NCBI GenBank assembly: GCA_003168335.1
Contig: PMSM01000006.1
Location: forward strand, 124,001-188,000
DNA length: 64,000 bases
Direction: 5' to 3'
Origin: Blastocatellia bacterium
GTDB taxonomy: Bacteria; Acidobacteriota; Blastocatellia; Pyrinomonadales; Pyrinomonadaceae
In this document: piece after piece, positions 62,867 through 64,000 of the stretch
How positions within the stretch are numbered: the first letter of the stretch is position 1
Layout: each line of letters begins with the position of its first letter
The notes under the pieces: generated by a model
Told to the model about the DNA's origin: nothing
Databases searched by the model: none
What the model saw: the letters and a program-made list of their open reading frames with translations, nothing else
Position numbers and translations under genes: made by a program

Positions 62867-63529
62867 CTAGTTAGTAATCGTGCCGCTGACTGTCTGACTC
62901 CAGGGGCCTGTTTCGCCGCGCGTGCTCACCCAACGCAGCATGTAATAAGCAGTCTTGCCCGCCTGGCTGCCGTCAAACTCCGCCATATAAGGAGTGCGCG
63001 TGTCCGTGGCGAGATATTTCAGCTCGCTCGGATCGGCCGGCGGCGGGCCGTCAATCTTCACCCAGATTTCGCAGCCCTGCACGCCGTCAGGCTTGGCCCG
63101 GCTGGCCGGTGTGAGTTCATCAACGAAAGCAATCGTGTGTTGCAGACGTTGACTGGTGTCGACGGTCGCCACCGGTTTTGTGTCTGGCGCGCCTACGGCC
63201 GTGCGCGTTCCGGACCGCACAGTGATTGCCAGTGAGCTTCGCTGCGCATCGGTGACGGACGGGTTCGTCTGAATTCGCGCGACCAGCGTTCGCGTCAGAT
63301 CTTCGGTTGTGCCGCGCTTGCCGTCTTTCATCGCGCGCGTGCCCCGCGCCTGTGCCTGCATCGCATCGTTCGCTGCCCGCGCCGTGTCGAAATCTGTGGT
63401 GGCCGTTTGCACCGGTGTGATGTCTGCGGCGGTTAAACCCAACGCAGCGCTATTGGCGCTGGCATACGTAATGAAATTCTGTAACCAGTCACTGAATTCA
63501 GCATCTGATCTGGGAATAAAGTCGCTCAT
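62867..63529 (-). CDS. Hypothetical protein with fibronectin III-like C-terminus
   Basis: A 220-residue protein from ATG 63529 (MSDFIPRSDAEFSDWLQNFI), with AAGGAG nine bases upstream; the track ATG at 63547 lacks a site. The N-terminal half is helical and Ala-rich (LGLTAADITPVQTATTDFDT, ARAANDAMQAQARGTRAMKD), followed by RIQTNPSVTDAQRSSLAITV. The C-terminal half is beta-rich and fibronectin-like (GKTAYYMLRWVSTRGETGPW). No signal peptide. This architecture recurs across large soil bacteria as a conserved hypothetical. Function unknown. It has its own terminator and faces the minisatellite at the right edge. Confidence 0.75.
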   Translation of the reverse strand: MSDFIPRSDAEFSDWLQNFITYASANSAALGLTAADITPVQTATTDFDTARAANDAMQAQARGTRAMKDGKRGTTEDLTRTLVARIQTNPSVTDAQRSSLAITVRSGTRTAVGAPDTKPVATVDTSQRLQHTIAFVDELTPASRAKPDGVQGCEIWVKIDGPPPADPSELKYLATDTRTPYMAEFDGSQAGKTAYYMLRWVSTRGETGPWSQTVSGTITN

Positions 63530-63720
63530 GTTTTTCTCCTTTGTCATGGGAGGACGATCCTCGCGGGGGCGTGGGAGGACTAATCCTCGGGTTGATTAGT
63601 GAGGAAGCAACGGGGCGAGGTCGCTTCCGACCTGGAATCTCCCGGGAACGTTCGGCCGTCACCTGGGAACAGATGATCGGTGCTTTGGCCCGGACGGTCC
63701 GTGCTGACTAATTCCGGCAC

Positions 63721-63930
63721 GGTCCGAAGCACGAGTGACGCGTGGCGGGGCACCGCTGATCCGGAGACCGGCACGGGTCATGTGTTGGTGTGTGCGCGTG
63801 TCCCGGGCTTTGGCCCGCACCGTCCGTTGGCCGGGACTTTTCAAACGTTCCTCGGAATAGCTGAACCGTTCCCGGGCACGAATCAGCCGTTATTCGGAAC
63901 AGCTCATCCGTTCCGATTAGGTGCCGCGAA
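63721..63930. repeat. Degenerate minisatellite, ten 21-bp units
   Basis: Reading from 63721 the sequence divides without gaps into ten 21-mers. Examples are GTTCCTCGGAATAGCTGAACC, GTTCCCGGGCACGAATCAGCC and GTTATTCGGAACAGCTCATCC. The consensus is roughly GTTCC-GG-AC----CA-CC, with strong drift. Less regular copies extend left to ~63640. Because 21 is a multiple of three, reading frames through it give heptad repeats (GTFQTFL, GIAEPFP, GTNQPLF). ORFs at 63659-63958 are translations of this array. No promoter or ribosome binding site supports them. Confidence 0.85.
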
Positions 63931-64000
63931 ATCGGCCGAAAAGACGACAATTCCGTAGTAACTACCCACCCAGGCTCGTGCTAATTGTTTTTGATTGATT

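Noticed and set aside
63659-63958. Overlapping short ORFs at the right edge
   Set aside because: They are frames through a 21-bp tandem array, open on both strands because the period is a multiple of three; no translation signals.

Overview
The window looks like part of an Acidobacteriota chromosome, most plausibly a Blastocatellia/Pyrinomonadaceae-type lineage. The basis is family content: three VWFA-related secreted proteins of the acidobacterial type, two very large Oar-like TonB-dependent receptors with a carboxypeptidase-regulatory N-terminus, a PknB-type kinase fused to TPRs, and two MacB-like permeases without an ATPase. It is GC-rich by eye. Intergenic spaces are heavily populated by palindromic repeats. 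No rRNA, tRNA, CRISPR array, phage or intact insertion sequence was recognised.

Layout. 1-7.1 kb: truncated enolase (minus strand), an osmoprotectant ABC importer (ATPase plus permease/binding-protein fusion) joined directly to galE, then two MacB-like permeases. 7.3-13.6 kb: a VWFA-related secreted protein, a metallophosphoesterase, a DUF559 nuclease-like gene and a large Ser/Thr kinase-TPR protein. 13.8-19.1 kb: an MFS transporter, a membrane PAS-GGDEF diguanylate cyclase and a processive-type family 2 glycosyltransferase. 19.3-25.6 kb: tandem glycine-rich secreted paralogues, a two-gene operon of a zinc-peptidase-like protein and an ATP-grasp ligase, a small secreted protein, an AlkA-like DNA glycosylase and a TerC-family membrane protein. 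25.7-30.9 kb: a PpiD/SurA-like periplasmic chaperone, a COG1313 radical SAM protein, a small membrane protein and a GntR-type regulator.

31-38.9 kb: a HutF-like deiminase carrying three palindromic repeats inside its reading frame, a 306-bp nested palindrome, argE, a secreted hypothetical protein, an M61 glycyl aminopeptidase-like protease and a protein whose annotated N-terminus is made of repeat DNA. 38.9-43.2 kb (minus strand): an ABC exporter operon with an SRPBCC protein, then a graveyard of toxin-antitoxin and other gene fragments (DUF433/DUF5615 with a frameshift, a truncated antitoxin, a start-less fragment). 43.2-49.8 kb: tandem secreted paralogues, alanine dehydrogenase, a response regulator, a PDZ-radical SAM-DUF512 protein, a methyltransferase and a TPR protein. 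49.8-64 kb: two Oar-like receptors bracketing two VWFA proteins and a decayed third VWFA copy, two secreted proteins of unknown function, and a degenerate 21-bp minisatellite at the right edge.

The most unusual signals are the palindromic repeats that have entered protein-coding DNA (HutF, DUF559 tail, the 37.6-kb gene), the zinc-peptidase/ATP-grasp operon as a candidate uncharacterised peptide-modifying pathway, and the surface-protein cluster at the right end. ORF-track starts were replaced by internal starts where a ribosome binding site and signal peptide supported it.
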